Assembly (NCBI GenBank): GCA_947447465.1
Contig: CANFKE010000008.1
Span: 42,287-106,286, forward strand
DNA: 64,000 nucleotides
DNA from: Chitinophagaceae bacterium
GTDB lineage: Bacteria; Bacteroidota; Bacteroidia; Chitinophagales; Chitinophagaceae
Reading direction: 5' to 3'
Positions 34,205 through 43,501 of this stretch are shown piece after piece; position 1 is the stretch's first letter, and each line of letters opens with the position of its first letter. The notes under the pieces are model-generated. The model did no database searches. It worked only from the letters and a program-made list of their open reading frames with translations, and had not been told where the DNA came from. The translations under genes and the position numbers were made by a program.

Positions 34205-36964
34205 TTGTTTTACCGGTAAGAAGATGTGGAATTCTGTCCCTTTGCCTTCTTCAGATCTTGCGAATATGAGTCCTTTGTGATTGGTGACGATCTTGTTGCA
34301 CAATGCTAAACCTATACCCGTTCCTTCATATTCCGATTTCCCGTTCAATCGTTGAAAGATCTCAAATATCTTTTGTGCATACTCCTGTTTGAATCCGATA
34401 CCATTATCACTCACTATGATCTTACAATAATTAAGATTAGGGTCGAGCGATACATATTGAGCCACCTCTTCTTTTTTTACTAAGTTGCCGGAAATGTTGA
34501 TAACAGGCTGCCTGTCGGGGTTGGTGAACTTGAGTGCATTGCCGATCAGGTTATACAGCAATTGGTTCATTTGCAGCGGAATGGCCTCTATGACGGGTAG
34601 CTCTTTATAATCGATCAATGCATTTTTCTGGATGATCATCAGCTCGAAGTCGTTTCTGATACTGTCCACTAAAGCGTTGAGATCAACGGAGGTATATTTG
34701 TCATCTGATCTGTTGAGGCGGGAAAAGTTCAGCAGGTCATTGATAAGTCTTGACATACGCTGAGCGGAATACATGATCTTATCAATATACATTTTACCGT
34801 CGCCAACGAGCACATCTTTATTGCGGTCGTAAAGCAGGTGAGCAAAGGTGTTGATCTTTCTGAGCGGTTCCTGAAGGTCGTGGCTGGTAACGAAAGCAAA
34901 TTGTTCCAATTCCTCATTCGATCGTTCCAGAGCTACATTGGCCATGCGTAAATTATGTGTTCTTTCTTCTATGATCACTTCCAGCTTTTCGGCTGAGATC
35001 TTTTGGTCATGTATATCGGCGCAGGACCCAATAAATCCTTCAAACATGCCATCTGCATTATAACGTGGCACGCCATTATCAGAGACCCATCTATATACGC
35101 CATCATGTCTGCGCAGGCGGTATTCGTTATAGAAAGGTATGCGGTTGTCGAACGCGTTGTCGTAAATGTCGTTGCATCGTTGGATATCATCAGGGTGTAT
35201 GCCGGCTATCCAGCCATCACCTATTTCCTCTTCTATAGTACGCCCGGTAAACTTCAGCCAGCCGGTATTGCAGAAGTAACATTTTTTATCAGTGCCCGAC
35301 ATCCATATCATTACGGGGGCGGTGTTGGCGACCGTTCTGAAACGTAATTCACTTTCAATGATAGCCTGCTGTGCTTTTTTCATTTCAGTGACGTCTATCA
35401 GCGCATTCATTACACCAATAATATTGCCGGCTGCATCGTGAATTGGCTGAGGGTTAGAGAGCACATGTCTGCGATCTCCATTAGGGCGTTCTACATATGC
35501 CTCACCTTTCATTGCAATGTTGTTCCTTACGCACCGTGCTGTATGTGTCTGGTCTGTAGGTACGGGTCTTCCGGTAAGGTCAAAGACCTTATGAGAGCCG
35601 CACCAGCGTTCGTCGCCAACGGGAGTTCTGCCCCAGAGGGTCATTGCGGCATCATTGTAAAATTCAAGTCCGCCATTTTTATTACAGTAGTACACAGCAA
35701 AGGGGAGTCCTTTTACCAGAGTTCGAAAACGTGCTTCACTGTCTTGCAAAAGTATTCTGCTTCTTACCTGTTCGGTAATATCAACTACAGTTCCCAGCAT
35801 TCGTTCAGGCTTACCTTCTTTGTCATATTGGACCTTGCCCATTGCTTTGATCCAATGAATACTGAGGTCATTCCATATTACTCTGGCCTCATAAAGAATG
35901 GTGCCGGTAATGAGTGCCTCCTGAAAAGCTTTTTCGACTACTGTTTGCAGGTCGTCGGGATGTATTTTGGCTCTAGCCTCCGTATGCTTGAGCATTTTAT
36001 CGGGCTCTTCGCCAAATATGATGGACAGCCGAGGAGATGATATGAGCTCATCCGTTTTCAGATTAAGGTCCCACATAGCCAACCCCGTTCCATCTGCTGC
36101 CAGTCTTAGTCGTTCTTCAGCATCTTCGATCTCTTTTCTTGCTTCTACTTTTTCGGTTACGTCGATTACCGTAAGAATTATACTTTCTATCTTTCCTTCA
36201 TTGTTCTTAAAAGGAGTGTATTCAAAATCAACGTACTTATTTTCATTTACGCCGGTAATGTTACTGATCATCAGTGCTTCGCTTTCCTTGTAAGGTAGCC
36301 CCGTTTCACATACCTGGTCGAGTAGTTGAATGAATTTTGGGTCGATGTTATCAAGGAAAATATCAGTGAGTTTTTTCCCTTGTACTTGTTCCAGTGTCTT
36401 ATGCCAGATATTGTTCAGCATGGCATCATTGATGATCTCAACAATATGGCCGGGTTGTTTGAGCACTACCATTGCCATTGGTGAGTGTAACAGTAGAGTA
36501 CGGAATTTTCCCTCGTTATTTTGGTTTGAACCTTGTTCCTCAGTAATAGTAATCATGAGTCCCGCTGTTTCATCCTGTTCGTTAGCCAGCGGAGTGAATG
36601 ATAGTCTGCATCTGTTGAGATGGTTAACTACATAGGGCCATTCTATGTCAATAATTGCTGTTTCATTGCCTTCCATACCTGAATCTATACTTTCAGAGAT
36701 GATGGTATATAATTCAGGTAGTGCCTGGGCGAGAGGTGTTCCGGGTAATGCAGGGTGTGTGCCACCTATAAAAGGAATAAAACTATCGTTGTGGAACAAA
36801 TTATTGTCTGTGCCCCAGATGATGCAAGCAGGTACTGGCATTGCCATCATTATATTGATGGAGTTCCTGAGAAGATACGGCAGTTGTTGATCAGCGCTAG
36901 CCGACTTGAAACCGGCTGAAGAGTCTATAGGGCGCCTCGTTGCGCTGAACTCATTTTCATTCAT
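34202..36964 (-). CDS. Multi-PAS sensor histidine kinase
   Basis: About 920 residues, with no transmembrane segment evident, so probably cytoplasmic. Four to five PAS/PAC repeats occupy residues ~40-680 (for example WGTDNNLFHNDSFIPFIGGT; AMWDLNLKTDELISSPRLSI; MIWMSGTDKKCYFCNTGWLK). A coiled linker leads to the HisKA H-box FAFVTSHDLQEPLRKINTFA, the N-box YNLIGNALKFTNPD and ATP-lid motifs SDNGIGF and GTGIGLALCNKI. The frame opens at a GTG at 36985; ATG 36964 is preferred. There is no receiver domain and no adjacent response regulator, so the partner is elsewhere. Phased 11-bp repeats lie ~120-160 nt upstream. Confidence 0.88.
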   Translation of the reverse strand: MNENEFSATRRPIDSSAGFKSASADQQLPYLLRNSINIMMAMPVPACIIWGTDNNLFHNDSFIPFIGGTHPALPGTPLAQALPELYTIISESIDSGMEGNETAIIDIEWPYVVNHLNRCRLSFTPLANEQDETAGLMITITEEQGSNQNNEGKFRTLLLHSPMAMVVLKQPGHIVEIINDAMLNNIWHKTLEQVQGKKLTDIFLDNIDPKFIQLLDQVCETGLPYKESEALMISNITGVNENKYVDFEYTPFKNNEGKIESIILTVIDVTEKVEARKEIEDAEERLRLAADGTGLAMWDLNLKTDELISSPRLSIIFGEEPDKMLKHTEARAKIHPDDLQTVVEKAFQEALITGTILYEARVIWNDLSIHWIKAMGKVQYDKEGKPERMLGTVVDITEQVRSRILLQDSEARFRTLVKGLPFAVYYCNKNGGLEFYNDAAMTLWGRTPVGDERWCGSHKVFDLTGRPVPTDQTHTARCVRNNIAMKGEAYVERPNGDRRHVLSNPQPIHDAAGNIIGVMNALIDVTEMKKAQQAIIESELRFRTVANTAPVMIWMSGTDKKCYFCNTGWLKFTGRTIEEEIGDGWIAGIHPDDIQRCNDIYDNAFDNRIPFYNEYRLRRHDGVYRWVSDNGVPRYNADGMFEGFIGSCADIHDQKISAEKLEVIIEERTHNLRMANVALERSNEELEQFAFVTSHDLQEPLRKINTFAHLLYDRNKDVLVGDGKMYIDKIMYSAQRMSRLINDLLNFSRLNRSDDKYTSVDLNALVDSIRNDFELMIIQKNALIDYKELPVIEAIPLQMNQLLYNLIGNALKFTNPDRQPVINISGNLVKKEEVAQYVSLDPNLNYCKIIVSDNGIGFKQEYAQKIFEIFQRLNGKSEYEGTGIGLALCNKIVTNHKGLIFARSEEGKGTEFHIFLPVKQ

Positions 36965-37080
36965 TATTGCCGAATTGTTGGTCACTGTAATATTATTGAC
37001 AAATGTTCTGCCAGATCAACACTAATACTGCTGTTTTGCGCGTCATTGGTTGTTCCCTGAGTTTGTAAAATTAAATGTAA

Positions 37081-37124
37081 TTTGCTACTAATAAACTACT
37101 AATTTGCTACTAATTTGCTACTAA
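37081..37124. repeat. Four 11-bp direct repeats TTTGCTACTAA
   Basis: Units start at 37081, 37092, 37103 and 37114. Three are TTTGCTACTAA and the second is TAAACTACTAA. A related GCTACTAA lies at 37262-37269. The 11-bp period places all copies on one helical face upstream of the kinase gene. Confidence 0.75.
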
Positions 37125-37269
37125 TTAGGTGTTGATTAGTACATATATGCGCAGCCTAGTAGGAAATTTTAAATGTGGATGGGAGTGTCAACCTATACAT
37201 TGCAAATGAAGATCCTGATTTTTTCTTTTGCAAGCCGGTCTCTCGAAGTTTTTTCCAAATGGCTACTAA

Positions 37270-37302
37270 CAAAAAATGACCCTTGCAGAATGCAAGGGTC
37301 AT
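37270..37302 (-). terminator. Terminator of dxs
   Basis: ATGACCCTTGCA and TGCAAGGGTCAT form a 12-bp stem around GAA, followed on the minus strand by six Ts. Confidence 0.85.
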
Positions 37303-37348
37303 CAGTAGTAATGTTCAATTATTTATAGTGTTTTTTGCACGAGGTCAT

Positions 37349-39268
37349 TTAGTGGACCAATTCTTTTACTGAAGCCATTTCCCTTACGGCATCAGCTATA
37401 CCTCTGGCATCATAGCCACATTCGCGGTGCAATTCTTCCGGCTTGCCATGTTCCACCAGGCTGTCAGGAATACCCAGCATCTTTACTTCAGGCGTGTAAT
37501 TGTGCAGCGCCATAAATTCCAGTACTGCACTACCCATACCACCTACTACGGTACCATCTTCTACAGTTATGATCTTATTGTAGCGTTGTGCTATCTCGTG
37601 CATCATAGCTTCGTCAAGCGGCTTCACAAAGCGAAGGTCGTAGTGAGCAGGGTATAGATCTTCTGTAGCCAACTCTTTGCAAGCGGCCACTGCAAAATTG
37701 CCCGGGTGACCTATGGTGAGTATAGCTATTTCCTGCCCATCACATATCTTTCTTCCTGTACCTATTTCTATCTTCTCCATTGGTGTACGCCATTCAGGCA
37801 TCACACCCTGTCCGCGAGGATAGCGGATAACAAAAGGAACCTTTGTTTCGTCTAATTGAGCTGTGTACATAAGGTTGCGTAATTCAGCCTCATTCATAGG
37901 GGCTGATACCACAAGATTAGGAACACAACGCATGAATGCGATATCGTAAGCACCATGGTGTGTAGGTCCATCATCACCAACCAATCCTGCTCTGTCGAGA
38001 CAGAAAATAACAGGCAGTTTTTGAATGGCCACATCATGAATCACCATGTCGTAGGCGCGCTGCATGAAGCTGGAGTAGATATTACAGAATACCCGAAGAC
38101 CCTGAGTAGCCAATCCTGCACTCAATGTTACGGCATGTTGTTCTGCTATGCCCACGTCAATTGCGCGGTCGGGCATAACATCCATCATGATCTTCAAAGA
38201 GCAGCCTGAAGGCATTGCCGGGGTGATACCCATGATAGCCGGGTTCTTTTGTGCCAATTCGAGAATAGTATGTCCGAATACGTCCTGATATTTAGGTGGC
38301 TCCGGTACAGTTACTATTTTCTTATTGATCTTACCTGTTATCTTATCGAAAGTGCCGGGTGCGTGCCATAGGGTCTGGTCTTTTTCGGCCAGATCATAAC
38401 CTTTACCCTTTACGGTCTTTATGTGCAATATCTTAGGTCCGGGTATATCTTTCAGGCTCTTCAGTGTTTCTGTGAGCTTGATGATATTATGCCCGTCAAC
38501 CGGTCCGAAATAACGGAATCCTAGTGCTTCGAAAAGGTTGCTGCTTTTAGAAAGTACGCCCTTTAGTCCTGCTTCTACCTTAGATGCCAGTTTCTGGAAA
38601 TCTTTAGTAGGCAGCATGCCGAGCATTTTCCATACATCATCCCTGAACTTGTTGTAAGAATGACTGGTGGTAATGTCGGTCAGGTATTCTTTGAGTGCGC
38701 CTACGTTGGGGTCTATCGACATATTATTGTCGTTGAGGATCACCAATAGGTTAGCGCCACTTACGCCGGCGTGGTTAAGTGCTTCGAAGGGAAGACCAGC
38801 AGTCATAGCACCATCGCCTATTACAGCAATGTGCCTGCGGTCGTTCTCTCCCTTATACTTGCTGGCTATAGCCATACCCAATGCTGCCGAAATAGAGGTA
38901 GAAGAGTGACCTACGCCAAAAGTATCATAGATACTCTCGCTGCGTTTAGGGAACCCGCTGAGACCACCATATTTACGGTTGGTATGAAATACCTTTCTGC
39001 GGCCGGTGAGTATCTTGTGGCCATAAGCCTGATGGCCTACGTCCCATACTAATTGGTCATCGGGTGTATTATATATATAATGTAATGCAACTGAAAGCTC
39101 TACTACGCCCAGACTGGCACCAAAGTGACCTCCGTGAACGCTTACGCAGTCAATGATGAACTGACGCAATTCGTTACACACCTGTTGCAATTGCATTTTA
39201 TTGAGCTTCCTGAGGTCCTCGGGGGTATCGATGAGGCTAAGAAGTGGCCCTGCCGCAATCTCTTCCAT
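37349..39268 (-). CDS. dxs: 1-deoxy-D-xylulose-5-phosphate synthase
   Basis: A 639-residue thiamine-diphosphate enzyme that condenses pyruvate and glyceraldehyde 3-phosphate at the entry of the MEP isoprenoid pathway. Key motifs: VWDVGHQAYGHKILTGR, GVGHSSTSISAALGMA, the ThDP/Mg site IGDGAMTAGLPFEALNHAG with NDNNMSIDPNVGAL, and the transketolase-type pyrimidine and C-terminal domains (VGIAEQHAVTLSAGLATQG; GDDGPTHHGAYDIAFMR). Length is normal. On the minus strand a -7 box TATTTTTG lies at 39290-39297. Together with uppS in this window it links to the undecaprenyl carrier supply, but the two are not in one operon. Confidence 0.95.
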   Translation of the reverse strand: MEEIAAGPLLSLIDTPEDLRKLNKMQLQQVCNELRQFIIDCVSVHGGHFGASLGVVELSVALHYIYNTPDDQLVWDVGHQAYGHKILTGRRKVFHTNRKYGGLSGFPKRSESIYDTFGVGHSSTSISAALGMAIASKYKGENDRRHIAVIGDGAMTAGLPFEALNHAGVSGANLLVILNDNNMSIDPNVGALKEYLTDITTSHSYNKFRDDVWKMLGMLPTKDFQKLASKVEAGLKGVLSKSSNLFEALGFRYFGPVDGHNIIKLTETLKSLKDIPGPKILHIKTVKGKGYDLAEKDQTLWHAPGTFDKITGKINKKIVTVPEPPKYQDVFGHTILELAQKNPAIMGITPAMPSGCSLKIMMDVMPDRAIDVGIAEQHAVTLSAGLATQGLRVFCNIYSSFMQRAYDMVIHDVAIQKLPVIFCLDRAGLVGDDGPTHHGAYDIAFMRCVPNLVVSAPMNEAELRNLMYTAQLDETKVPFVIRYPRGQGVMPEWRTPMEKIEIGTGRKICDGQEIAILTIGHPGNFAVAACKELATEDLYPAHYDLRFVKPLDEAMMHEIAQRYNKIITVEDGTVVGGMGSAVLEFMALHNYTPEVKMLGIPDSLVEHGKPEELHRECGYDARGIADAVREMASVKELVH

Positions 39269-39648
39269 TCACATAAGTTGATTAATGTACAAAAATAATT
39301 AAAATTATCAAATGATGTAAGGCAAAAGTGCTAAAAAGCTATTGATTTTGACCGCATCATTCTGTTATTCAAACTATTGAACGAAGTTTGAGAAGGTATA
39401 TTTTGTGGGAACAGAGGTGTTTTAACGTTAATTAAGGTTGGGACTTTATCGCTTGTGTACTATCCGGCGCACGGTCAAAACCGTGAGATAACATTATTTT
39501 CATCACGTTTTGAATATGTGGAGGTAACTTGTTCATATAGGCATATGATATATTCAGTATCCATTTGTAGATAGAGGGGTAAGGTGTTATTCCATCTATT
39601 CTGAAATACTGCGCATGCCGATTCAGACAATGGCATTAACTTTACGAT
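39269..39648. other. Intergenic region between dxs and xseA
   Basis: 380 nt between divergent genes. Apart from the dxs -7 box at 39290-39297 I see no convincing gene, repeat or RNA. A 62-codon minus-strand frame at 39475-39663 overlaps the xseA start and has no supporting features. Confidence 0.6.
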
Positions 39649-40803
39649 ATGCCCACTCCTCAAAAACTATCCGACCTTGTCAATGAAATAGATGCTACGA
39701 TCCGCAACCGGTTCGTGGGGCAGGCTTTTTGGATAAAGGCGGAGATAACAGACGTAAAGAAACAGCCCGATAAGCGGTGGTGTTTTCTTAAATTCATAGA
39801 GAAAGACAGGAATCTGATCACTACCGAAATGGGTGGGGTGTTCTGGTCGAACAGCTATGAACAGGTAGAGCGCTTTGAAGCTGCTACCCGACAACAGTTT
39901 GCAAGTGGACTGGAAATAACCTGCCTGGTGAAAGTGGTCTTTCATAAGCGGTTTGGTATGCGGCTGGAGGTGATTGAGATAGATTTTGCTTATGAAGTGG
40001 GCAAGCTGGAAAATGAGCGCAAGCAGATACTGGAGCGATTAGTGAAAGAGGGTATAGCCGTAAATCCTGAAGGTAGCAGCAGGTATTACACACAGAACAA
40101 TACGCTGCAAATACCGATGGTGTTTGAACGGATAGCGCTTATAGCATCAGCCAACACAGATGGGTATCGCGATTTCAGGAAAGTAATAGAGAACAATAAA
40201 TACGGCTATCACTTTTCGATAACTGATTTTTCTACACAGATACAGGGTGATGCGGCATCGGCACTTATCATAGAGCAGTTACACAATATTTATAAAAGTG
40301 CTGATCAGTTTGATATAGTAGTGATCGTACGAGGCGGCGGATCTGATACCGACTTTAAGTCGTTCAATGATTTTGAACTGGCTAAGGCGGTGGCGCTATT
40401 CCCTGTACCTATACTCACAGGTATAGGGCATGACAGGAATACCAGTATCACCGATCTTATGGCCCGGCAACATAAAACACCAACCGAGGTAGCTACGTTC
40501 GTTATAGATCATAACGCGGACTTTGAAAATGCTGTGACGCAATTGCATGATCGTATCCTAGTAACATCAGAGCGATTGATAGACAGAGCACAGAGGTCGC
40601 TGGATACTTATAAAAGGATCATTGCCAGTTCCAGTCCGGAGACGATACTGAATCGCGGATTTGCCATTATCAGGAGCAACGGGAAGATAGTGGTTGATGC
40701 CCGCGATATTGATGTTCATGCAGAGATAGAGACCATTATGAAGAACGAAACCATATTTAGTACTGTTACCCAAAAACAAGACAATGGAAACACCAACATA
40801 TAA
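39649..40803 (+). CDS. xseA: Exodeoxyribonuclease VII large subunit
   Basis: A 384-residue protein. An N-terminal OB-fold (QAFWIKAEITDVKKQPDKRW) is followed by the catalytic region with IALIASANTDGYRDFRKVIE, VIVRGGGSDTDFKSFNDFE and PVPILTGIGHDRNTSITDLM, and the C-terminal coiled coil is short. Exo VII degrades single-stranded DNA to oligonucleotides in repair. The protein is somewhat shorter than the E. coli enzyme, mainly in the helical C-terminus. Its 3' end overlaps xseB by 20 nt, so the two subunits are translationally coupled. Confidence 0.92.
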   Translation: MPTPQKLSDLVNEIDATIRNRFVGQAFWIKAEITDVKKQPDKRWCFLKFIEKDRNLITTEMGGVFWSNSYEQVERFEAATRQQFASGLEITCLVKVVFHKRFGMRLEVIEIDFAYEVGKLENERKQILERLVKEGIAVNPEGSSRYYTQNNTLQIPMVFERIALIASANTDGYRDFRKVIENNKYGYHFSITDFSTQIQGDAASALIIEQLHNIYKSADQFDIVVIVRGGGSDTDFKSFNDFELAKAVALFPVPILTGIGHDRNTSITDLMARQHKTPTEVATFVIDHNADFENAVTQLHDRILVTSERLIDRAQRSLDTYKRIIASSSPETILNRGFAIIRSNGKIVVDARDIDVHAEIETIMKNETIFSTVTQKQDNGNTNI

Positions 40804-40963
40804 TACTGCATTTGCTGAACTGGAAGAGCTGGTAGCACAGATAGAGGATAAAGATATTCAACTGGATACCCTTGCAGAAAAGGTGAAACGGGCGAAAGAG
40901 CTGATCAAATTTTGTGAAGATAAACTGAGAGGCATAGCACAGGATATTGAGGAGGTAGGGTAG
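40784..40963 (+). CDS. xseB: Exodeoxyribonuclease VII small subunit
   Basis: A 59-residue frame starting METPTYNTAFAELEELVAQI, with the family pattern AFxELExLVxxIE, then LDTLAEKVKRAKELIKFCED and KLRGIAQDIEEV. It starts inside the end of xseA (20-nt overlap, different frame). XseB binds the coiled coil of XseA to form the nuclease complex. The length is typical for the small subunit. Confidence 0.9.
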   Translation: METPTYNTAFAELEELVAQIEDKDIQLDTLAEKVKRAKELIKFCEDKLRGIAQDIEEVG

Positions 40964-40981
40964 CCTTTGTTACTCACATTG

Positions 40982-41009
40982 TGTAGAGACGCAATTATGC
41001 GTCTCTACA
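40982..41009. repeat. Perfect palindrome TGTAGAGACGCA-ATTA-TGCGTCTCTACA
   Basis: Two 12-nt arms around ATTA lie between the convergent xseB and CarF-like genes. There is no long T run, so it is not a classic terminator. From memory, GTAGAGACGC-type palindromes recur in other Bacteroidota and cyanobacterial genomes as REP-like elements. Confidence 0.6.
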
Positions 41010-41029
41010 AGCATTGATCTTTTATGATG

Positions 41030-41587
41030 TTATAATCCATTTCTTAGCTCAGAATTGCGGAGCACTTTAATGCCAAACAGATATTTAAGGATGAATTCCA
41101 GTATGTTCCAGAAGCGGATGAGCTCCAGCACAGGATTGAGATAGTTGGTGACCACACAATAATGATGAACATATGGCGATTGGTGGTGTAGCCCATGATG
41201 GCGTCTTGATTGTAAGATGCCTACATTTTGCAGTGCGGTGATGAACTTGCCATTCTCTTTGTTGGTCTGGTGTGCAAACCTGTGAAACTCATTGCCGTGC
41301 GCAGCCAGCAGAATAGCGAAGACAGAATAGAAATTAAGGATATGGAACACCCAGCAGAGTGCTATAAGTATAATACCTAATCCCAGAGAAGTATTGATCC
41401 TGGTCCAGTAAGTACCTTTTATAAATGCGCGTGGTGATCTGTGATGTTCCAGATTGGGTATGATCACTGATCGACCCAACAACTTCCAGTTGGGATTGCC
41501 ATAGGCATCTTCCCACCAATGAACGATACCTGTAAGCAAGTCGGCAGCGAAAATGGCAATGATGATCTTAGCAACTATTGACGTCAT
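41030..41587 (-). CDS. CarF/TMEM189-like desaturase (candidate plasmanylethanolamine desaturase)
   Basis: A 185-residue membrane protein. Hydrophobic helices are at ~5-22 (AKIIIAIFAADLLTGIVHW) and ~68-100 (LGLGIILIALCWVFHILNFY...). The histidine motifs of the Kua/TMEM189/CarF family appear in order: GIVHWWEDAYGNPNW, NLEHHRSPRAF, HGNEFHRFAHQ, SRRHHGLHHQSPYVHHYCVV and TNYLNPVLELIRFW. CarF and human TMEM189 (PEDS1) introduce the vinyl-ether bond of plasmalogens; the His residues bind the di-iron centre. It may act on ether lipids here, but no ether-lipid synthesis gene is in view. Other desaturase-fold activities are possible. Convergent with xseB. Confidence 0.8.
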   Translation of the reverse strand: MTSIVAKIIIAIFAADLLTGIVHWWEDAYGNPNWKLLGRSVIIPNLEHHRSPRAFIKGTYWTRINTSLGLGIILIALCWVFHILNFYSVFAILLAAHGNEFHRFAHQTNKENGKFITALQNVGILQSRRHHGLHHQSPYVHHYCVVTNYLNPVLELIRFWNILEFILKYLFGIKVLRNSELRNGL

Positions 41588-41827
41588 AATTACATTGTTT
41601 GCACCAAAAGTATAGGTGCGTACGATGCTGATTTTTGATGTAAGTCAAATAGTTACGAAACAATATGATCAGGAAGCTATATAGAATAAACACTTATATA
41701 TTTGAATATATTTGGCTATGAAATGCATTTCGGGTAAACTATAGCTATAATCAATGAGTTATTTAGTCTGTTTAAACTATTAAATTCAAAAAAACGGCTT
41801 AATTTGCGCCCGATATTATCTTACAAT

Positions 41828-42970
41828 ATGAACTTTCAACTTACAGAGGAACAGATAGCGGTGCAGATGGCTGCGCGCGATTTTGCAAAAAATGAATTGT
41901 TGCCGGGCGTAATTGAGCGCGATGAGCACCAGAAATTCCCTGCAGAGCAGATCAAGAAGCTTGGTGAGCTTGGCTTTATGGGTATGATGGTAGATCCTAA
42001 GTACGGTGGCAGTGGTATGGATACTATATCATATGTACTGGCTATGGAAGAGATCTCTAAGATAGATGCATCTGCTTCGGTATGTATGAGCGTTAATAAC
42101 TCATTGGTATGCTGGGGACTGGAGACCTTCTGTACTGAGGAGCAAAAGATGAAATACCTTGTTCCGTTGGCCAAGGGAGAGAAGATAGGCGCATTTCTTT
42201 TAAGTGAGCCCGAAGCAGGTTCTGATGCTACTTCACAGCGCACTACCGCTATAGATATGGGCGACCATTATCTGGTAAACGGTATCAAGAACTGGATCAC
42301 TAATGGTAATTCTGCCTCTACTTATCTGGTTATTGCTCAAACTGACGTTGAGAAAGGTCACAAGGGTATCAATGCATTGATCATTGATAAGAATACACCG
42401 GGAGTAGTTGTGGGTGCTAAGGAAAATAAGTTGGGTATTCGTGGTAGTGATACGCACAGTATCATGTTCCAGGATGTGAAGGTGCCAAAGGAAAACCGTA
42501 TCGGTGCCGATGGTTTCGGTTTCACATTTGCTATGAAGGTATTGTCGGGCGGTCGTATAGGTATTGCTGCACAGGCACTGGGAATAGCCAGTGGTGCTTA
42601 TGAGTTAGCATTGAAGTATTCAAAAGAGCGTAAAGCTTTCGGTACTGAAATATCTAATCATCAGGCTATTGCCTTTAAATTGGCTGATATGGCCACTGAG
42701 ATCGAAGCGGCACGTTTGCTTTGCCTGAAGGCGGCATGGCACAAAGATGAACACATGGATTACACCTTGTCTTCAGCAATGGCCAAATTGTACTCATCTA
42801 CAATAGCACAGACAGTTACCAACGAAGCTATACAGATACATGGCGGATATGGTTATGTTAAGGAGTTCCACGTAGAGCGTTTGATGCGCGATGCCAAGAT
42901 CACACAGATCTATGAAGGTACCAGCGAAGTACAGAAGATCGTTATCAGCCGTACTATTCTGAAAGGATAA
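41828..42970 (+). CDS. Acyl-CoA dehydrogenase
   Basis: A 380-residue flavoprotein catalysing the first beta-oxidation step, passing electrons to ETF. Typical motifs: an N-terminal helical domain starting MNFQLTEEQIAVQMAARDFA, LSEPEAGSDATSQRT, NGIKNWITNGNSAST, LGIRGSDTHSIMFQDVKVP, RIGIAAQALGIASGAYELAL, and the catalytic-base region IQIHGGYGYVKEFHVERLMR with YEGTSEVQKIVISRTIL. Size and motifs fit short-chain (butyryl-CoA) type. An in-frame ATG at 41804 adds eight unrelated residues; 41828 is preferred. Single gene with its own terminator. Confidence 0.93.
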   Translation: MNFQLTEEQIAVQMAARDFAKNELLPGVIERDEHQKFPAEQIKKLGELGFMGMMVDPKYGGSGMDTISYVLAMEEISKIDASASVCMSVNNSLVCWGLETFCTEEQKMKYLVPLAKGEKIGAFLLSEPEAGSDATSQRTTAIDMGDHYLVNGIKNWITNGNSASTYLVIAQTDVEKGHKGINALIIDKNTPGVVVGAKENKLGIRGSDTHSIMFQDVKVPKENRIGADGFGFTFAMKVLSGGRIGIAAQALGIASGAYELALKYSKERKAFGTEISNHQAIAFKLADMATEIEAARLLCLKAAWHKDEHMDYTLSSAMAKLYSSTIAQTVTNEAIQIHGGYGYVKEFHVERLMRDAKITQIYEGTSEVQKIVISRTILKG

Positions 42971-42996
42971 TGCTGATCTGCAGATATCATTTATCA

Positions 42997-43030
42997 ACAA
43001 TGCCAACCTTATGGGTTGGCATTGTTGTTT
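42997..43030 (+). terminator. Terminator of the acyl-CoA dehydrogenase gene
   Basis: AACAATGCCAACC and GGTTGGCATTGTT form a 13-bp stem with a TTATG loop, followed by GTTT. Confidence 0.75.
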
Positions 43031-43097
43031 ATGGGGTGCTTGTTTGTTTTGAAAACGGACCTTTGTCCTATATAATTTGAGCTATGAGCATAGATGG

Positions 43098-43487
43098 TCA
43101 CTGTAATATATGCTGCAGGTTAAGGCGGGTTATCGGTTTTTCAAAAAATCCTGACACCATTGGATTACCGGCGGCTAACGATCTGTCATTACTTTCCAGA
43201 GATGTGGAGATAATATATAAACTACAATTCTGCATGATGATCTCTTTTCGGCTTTCCAATGCTTTGAGTATATCCCAGCCCGATAATTGAGGCATATTGA
43301 GATCCAGCAAAACAACATGTCTGGCATCATCTTCAGTGGTAATGTTCAATAAATGATCTAGTCCTTGCCTTGGTTCAGTGAATATATGAATATCAAGATC
43401 CGGCATTATGCTTTTGGATATGACCTGTATGATCTTTATGCAAAGCGGATCGTCGTCAATAAGAATGAGCTTTTTCAGAATGGGCAT
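43098..43487 (-). CDS. Single-domain response regulator
   Basis: A 129-residue receiver domain without an output domain. The acidic pocket is LILIDDDPLC, the phosphorylated Asp is in VVLLDLNMPQLSGWDIL, the conserved switch Ser is in IISTSLESND, and the Lys is in GFFEKPITRLNL. It lies 14 nt downstream of the GAF/PAS kinase on the same strand, so the kinase is the obvious phosphodonor. Stand-alone receivers often act on a further partner protein. Confidence 0.88.
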   Translation of the reverse strand: MPILKKLILIDDDPLCIKIIQVISKSIMPDLDIHIFTEPRQGLDHLLNITTEDDARHVVLLDLNMPQLSGWDILKALESRKEIIMQNCSLYIISTSLESNDRSLAAGNPMVSGFFEKPITRLNLQHILQ

Positions 43488-43501
43488 ATTTTATTTTTAT
43501 A

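Larger units (their letters stand above)
36965..37348. other. Intergenic region between kinase and dxs
   Basis: 384 nt without a gene. It contains four 11-bp tandem repeats (37081-37124) and the dxs terminator (37270-37302). Nothing else stands out. Confidence 0.6.

Noticed and set aside
39475..39663. 62-codon minus-strand frame between dxs and xseA
   Set aside because: It overlaps the xseA start, has no recognisable features and no promoter of its own.
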